A stretch of DNA of 16,961 nt. Origin: JBCCBV01 sp039033855 (GTDB taxonomy: Bacteria; Planctomycetota; Phycisphaerae; Phycisphaerales; Phycisphaeraceae). The stretch is from positions 1 to 16,961 of the forward strand of contig JBCCBV010000035.1 in the NCBI GenBank assembly GCA_039033855.1, written 5' to 3'. The stretch's first letter is position 1. Each line of letters opens with the position of its first letter. Shown one piece after another: positions 14,734 to 16,961 of the stretch. A program made the position numbers and the translations under genes. A model generated the notes under the pieces. The model did no database searches. It saw nothing but the letters and a program-made list of their open reading frames with translations, and had not been told where the DNA came from.

Positions 14734-14866
14734 CGGTTTCTGCGGGCCAAACCGGCGAAATTCACCCTCACGCCGGCTGCGTAAACGAGGGGCGGGCGCG
14801 AAAATAGGTCGACCTGGCTGACCTCTCTTTTACTCTGGCCCATCACGCCTGGCGGGCGGGTTCGAT

Positions 14867-15586
14867 TCACGCGTAACGGCGTCGGGCCACGAGGCCCACA
14901 GCTCCGATGGCCAGCAGCACCAGCGACGCCGGCTCGGGCACGGGTTCGAACAGCAGGGCCGACGCCCGCATCGACACAAACGTGTTTCCGCCGGTGGGCT
15001 GTTGGGTCAGCGTGTAGGGGGTGTTGGCGTCGAGCACGGCCGTGCCCAGCAGCACCCATTCGCCGCCGGCAGAGGTCCCGCCGCCGCCCGGGTTCTGGAA
15101 TCCACCGGCCGAATTTTGGTCGATGAGCACCGAAAAGAGGTCGCCGTTGACATCGCTGAGCACGTAACTCGTGTCGCCGCCCGAGACGCTGCTGGTGACG
15201 GGCCAGGTGGCGTAAATGGCGTATTCGGCCGAGCCGCCTGCCACGATGCCGCTGGACACGTCGCCGTCGTCGTTGAGGGGTGTGCCGGCGGCGAGTGGGG
15301 TGGTATCGCCGTCGATCGCCGGGGTGTAGGTGTAGAGGTAGGTGTCGAGGAGCGCCGAGCCGTTTCCGCCGAAAAGGCTGTCGCCGCCGGTGGTGCCGAC
15401 CGCGGGGCTGGCGACGCTTTGCGAGGCGGTGGTGGTGTCGCCGCCGAAGGCGAAGTTGGGGTTCAGGGTCAGGGTGCCGTCATCCAGGCCGTCGGTATCG
15501 ATTTCGAGGACGTAGGCGGCTTGTGCGGCGCCGGCGAAGGTCAGGCAGGCGGCGAACGCGATGGCGGCTTGAGGGGCGCGGCGCAT
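14867..15586 (-). CDS. PEP-CTERM protein, paralog of the next gene upstream (15726-16460)
   Basis: An exported protein of unknown function, 239 residues. The signal peptide ends AAQA (about 23). The mature part begins YVLEIDTDG, then FNFGGDTTTAS-type sequence (FAFGGDTTTAS), SLFGGNGS, YTYTPAIDGD, GTPLNDDGD and a WPVTSS segment. Near the C-terminus GGEWVLLGTAVLDANTPYTL precedes LLFEPVPEPAS, a hydrophobic stretch and ARRRYA. The same landmarks occur in the same order in the next gene upstream. AAGGA lies seven bases before the ATG. The gene follows a strong terminator of its paralog, so it probably has its own promoter in 15587-15651, although none is clear. No good terminator follows it; a weak GGTC/GACC hairpin before ATTTT lies near 14800-14820. 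No dockerin repeats are present. Confidence 0.88.
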   Translation of the reverse strand: MRRAPQAAIAFAACLTFAGAAQAAYVLEIDTDGLDDGTLTLNPNFAFGGDTTTASQSVASPAVGTTGGDSLFGGNGSALLDTYLYTYTPAIDGDTTPLAAGTPLNDDGDVSSGIVAGGSAEYAIYATWPVTSSVSGGDTSYVLSDVNGDLFSVLIDQNSAGGFQNPGGGGTSAGGEWVLLGTAVLDANTPYTLTQQPTGGNTFVSMRASALLFEPVPEPASLVLLAIGAVGLVARRRYA

Positions 15587-15651
15587 GTGGATTTCCTTGT
15601 GATTTATGTGTTTGCGAGAATTCTGGCGAGGAGTAAGCGATGCGCTGGAGC

Positions 15652-15681
15652 AAAAAAAAGCCCCGGGCAGATGCCCGGGGC
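15652..15681 (-). terminator. Intrinsic terminator after the 244-residue PEP-CTERM gene
   Basis: On the minus strand a perfect 9-bp stem GCCCCGGGC/GCCCGGGGC with loop ATCT is followed by eight T (15659-15652). It begins 44 nt after the stop at 15726. Confidence 0.95.
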
Positions 15682-15725
15682 TTTGGCGTGAACCGTTCTG
15701 TGTCGCGTTGTCGCGGGTCGCGTAA

Positions 15726-16460
15726 TTAGGCGCGACGACGACGGGCGGCGACGGCCAGGCCGCCGAGGCCGAGCAGGGCCAGCGAGGCGGGTTCGGGCAC
15801 GGGCTCGAACAGGACGCCCGCGGCGCGGGTCGAGACGAAGGTGGCCGTGGCCGACTGCGTCAGGGTGTAGGTCTCGTTGGCGTCGAGAATGGCGGTGCCC
15901 AGGAGCAGCCACTCACCACCGGCAAAGGTGCCGGCTCCGCCGGGGTCTTCAAAGCCGTTGACCGTGTTCAGGTTGGGCTCGATGGTGAAGATCGTGCCGC
16001 TGCTGTCTTCAAACGTGAACAGGGCCGAGCCGGGCGGGTCCAGGAAGCCGGCGTTGGGCGACTTGCCCGAGATGTTGTTGGTGATGGGCCAGGTGAAGTA
16101 GATGTTGTACGCACCCGAGCCGCCGGCCACGAGGCCCGTGGCCGAGTCGCCGTCGTCGTTCAGGGGGGTGCCGCCGGCGAGGACCAGGTTATCGCCGTCC
16201 ACGGCCGGGGTGTAGGTGTAGACGTAGTCGTCTTGCGTGCTGCCGTTGCCGCCAAAGATGCTGGAGTTGCCGGCATGACCGACCGCGGCGCTTGACGAGC
16301 TGGCCGAGGCGGTGGTGGTGTCGCCGCCGAACGAGAAGTTCGGGTTGAACTGGATGCCCGACGCGGCATCGGTGTCGATGTCGAGGATCCAAGCGGCGTC
16401 GGCGGTGCCAGCTGCTGCCAAAGCACCAGCCACGGAAAGGGTAAGGATCGAACGCTTCAT
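15726..16460 (-). CDS. PEP-CTERM protein, tandem paralog of 14867-15586
   Basis: An exported protein of unknown function, 244 residues. The signal peptide ends TADA (22). The mature protein has WILDIDTDA, FSFGGDTTTAS, SSIFGGNGS, YTYTPAVDGD, GTPLNDDGDS, then a WPITNN segment, and GGEWLLLGTAILDANETYTL before VLFEPVPEPASLALL and AARRRRA. AGGAGG nine bases before the ATG at 16460 supports this start and gives a clean signal peptide. The frame is open upstream and has a second AGGAGG seven bases before a GTG at 16544, but that would put about 28 polar and hydrophobic residues before the signal peptide. Transcription may start near 16692, giving a leader of about 230 nt that contains an SRP-RNA-like motif. 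The gene ends in a very strong terminator. Confidence 0.9.
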   Translation of the reverse strand: MKRSILTLSVAGALAAAGTADAAWILDIDTDAASGIQFNPNFSFGGDTTTASASSSSAAVGHAGNSSIFGGNGSTQDDYVYTYTPAVDGDNLVLAGGTPLNDDGDSATGLVAGGSGAYNIYFTWPITNNISGKSPNAGFLDPPGSALFTFEDSSGTIFTIEPNLNTVNGFEDPGGAGTFAGGEWLLLGTAILDANETYTLTQSATATFVSTRAAGVLFEPVPEPASLALLGLGGLAVAARRRRA

Positions 16461-16488
16461 AACTTCCTGCCTCCTGAAAAGAAGAGTG

Positions 16489-16692
16489 AAAAAACAAGCA
16501 AAGCCAACGACGGGCCCACTGCGGTCTTGGCTGCTCCCTTCCACGCCGAGGCCTCCTGCGAGACCTTCTTTCTTCGACGCGACCCACCAGAACGGCGGGA
16601 ACAACTAGATCAAGCCCAAGGCTGAATTCACACCCGCAACACGCGGGACAAACCTCCGTACCCGCGGCAAGCAGAGCCAACGGGTGAGAACT
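16489..16692 (-). ncRNA. Candidate SRP-like RNA or structured 5' leader
   Basis: GGAAGGGAGCAGCC (16542-16529) matches the conserved core of bacterial SRP RNA, which reads GGAAGGAAGCAGCC in E. coli. It is enclosed by GGTCT (16565-16561) and AGACC (16527-16523). Upstream, GGAGG, a CCCGC/GCGGG hairpin and GAATTC follow in the order seen in long bacterial SRP RNAs. Six T end it at 16494-16489. Against this, the 5' partner strand does not give the standard CAGG-YCC pairing around a GGAA tetraloop. Ends are approximate. Confidence 0.28.
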
Positions 16693-16698
16693 GTTAGG

Positions 16699-16727
16699 AG
16701 TATGACGCATGTCTGCCGTGCGCTCAA
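16699..16727 (-). promoter_or_regulatory. Candidate promoter for the minus-strand leader/ncRNA and PEP-CTERM gene
   Basis: TTGAGC (16727-16722) and CATACT (16704-16699) on the minus strand are 17 bases apart, each four of six to consensus. Transcription would begin near 16692. The element overlaps the ribosome site and first codons of the plus-strand small ORF. Confidence 0.35.
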
Positions 16728-16828
16728 GTTATGATTTGATAAGTCTTCTAATTCTTCTGCTTTTGTTTCGCTCTCCAGGTGTGAGGCTGGGCAAGATTGT
16801 GGAAGAAATCCCCGTTTTTAGCCCCTGA
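16709..16828 (+). CDS. Possible 39-residue small membrane protein
   Basis: The frame reads MSAVRSSYDLISLLILLLLF and continues RSPGVRLGKIVEEIPVFSP to a TGA at 16826-16828. AGGAG (16696-16700) lies eight bases before the ATG, an ideal spacing. Residues 9-20 are strongly hydrophobic, enough for a short membrane helix, followed by a basic then acidic tail. An intrinsic terminator starts 15 bases after the stop, which supports a short independent transcript. Codons are AT-rich compared with neighbouring genes, which weakens the case. I recognise no family, and a leader peptide is an alternative. Confidence 0.4.
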   Translation: MSAVRSSYDLISLLILLLLFRSPGVRLGKIVEEIPVFSP

Positions 16829-16843
16829 ACTTATGAAACAATG

Positions 16844-16867
16844 CGGGCGGTTCGCCCGTTTTCTTCT
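16844..16867 (+). terminator. Intrinsic terminator on the plus strand
   Basis: A 6-bp stem CGGGCG/CGCCCG with a 3-nt GTT loop is followed by TTTTCTTCT. The T-tract is only on the plus-strand side. The only plus-strand candidate upstream of it is the 39-codon ORF. Confidence 0.65.
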
Positions 16868-16961
16868 GGCCAAGCCGACCCCGATCGGCGAAACTCACAG
16901 AGTCTTGACCCTATCCGCCGTCCACCTTCCATGCCCTGTCTGATCAGAGGATTCGGGCCGC

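Larger units (their letters stand above)
16461..16961. other. Non-coding right end with leader, small ORF and terminator
   Basis: Some 500 bases upstream of the last minus-strand gene. It holds, from left to right, the T-rich end of the leader, an SRP-core-like string (16529-16542), a GC hairpin (CCCGC/GCGGG, about 16637-16651), a 14-bp near-perfect direct repeat at its borders (16495-16508 and 16668-16681), a minus-strand promoter candidate, and the 39-codon plus-strand ORF with its terminator. Bases 16868-16961 show nothing I can assign. Confidence 0.5.

Noticed and set aside
16461..16604. N-terminal extension of the 244-residue PEP-CTERM protein
   Set aside because: A perfect AGGAGG and a clean signal peptide place the start at 16460; an extension would bury the signal peptide.

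Overview
The window looks like chromosomal DNA from a high-GC planctomycete, most likely class Phycisphaerae. This is inferred from four PEP-CTERM proteins in a row (each ending VPEP or IPEP, a hydrophobic stretch, then an Arg-rich tail), two of them with dockerin-like EF-hand repeats placed just before the sorting signal. Several genes also lack a Shine-Dalgarno site. No phage, IS or CRISPR structure was seen.

Layout. Left edge (1-1050, minus): a secreted GH13 alpha-amylase-type enzyme, cut by the window edge. 1051-1449: a gap holding the decayed C-terminus of an ArsR-type regulator. 1450-2671 (plus): an FkbM methyltransferase and a 72-residue two-helix membrane protein. 4512-2715 (minus): a tightly packed set, PadR regulator, HAAS-type membrane protein, CMP/dCMP-type nucleoside deaminase, DUF488 protein. 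The first three overlap by 8 and 4 nt. The divergent region 4513-4638 carries a likely leaderless padR promoter overlaid by repeated operator-like elements, and on its other side starts a secreted sialate O-acetylesterase (4639-6234, plus). A tRNA-Asn(GTT) lies on the minus strand at 6298-6370.

13386-6540 (minus) is a four-gene cluster: a secreted GHL10 glycosyl-hydrolase-like protein with PEP-CTERM, a lipoprotein N-acetylmuramoyl-L-alanine amidase, a sodium:solute symporter with an unusual C-terminal extension, and guanine deaminase. The first two gaps are 21 nt each. The most economical reading is outer-surface hydrolysis of a glycan or peptidoglycan polymer followed by sodium-driven uptake of the product, but the substrate is not shown by the sequence.

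16460-13525 (minus) holds three more PEP-CTERM proteins: two tandem paralogs, and one sharing its whole C-terminal architecture (beta-sandwich, dockerin pair, PEP-CTERM) with the GHL10 protein next door. Two strong intrinsic terminators (13424-13459 and 15652-15681) divide this block. The right end (16461-16961) is non-coding or small-gene territory. It has a 39-codon membrane-type small ORF with a good ribosome site and its own terminator on the plus strand. On the minus strand it has a 230-nt leader containing a string that matches the conserved core of bacterial SRP RNA.
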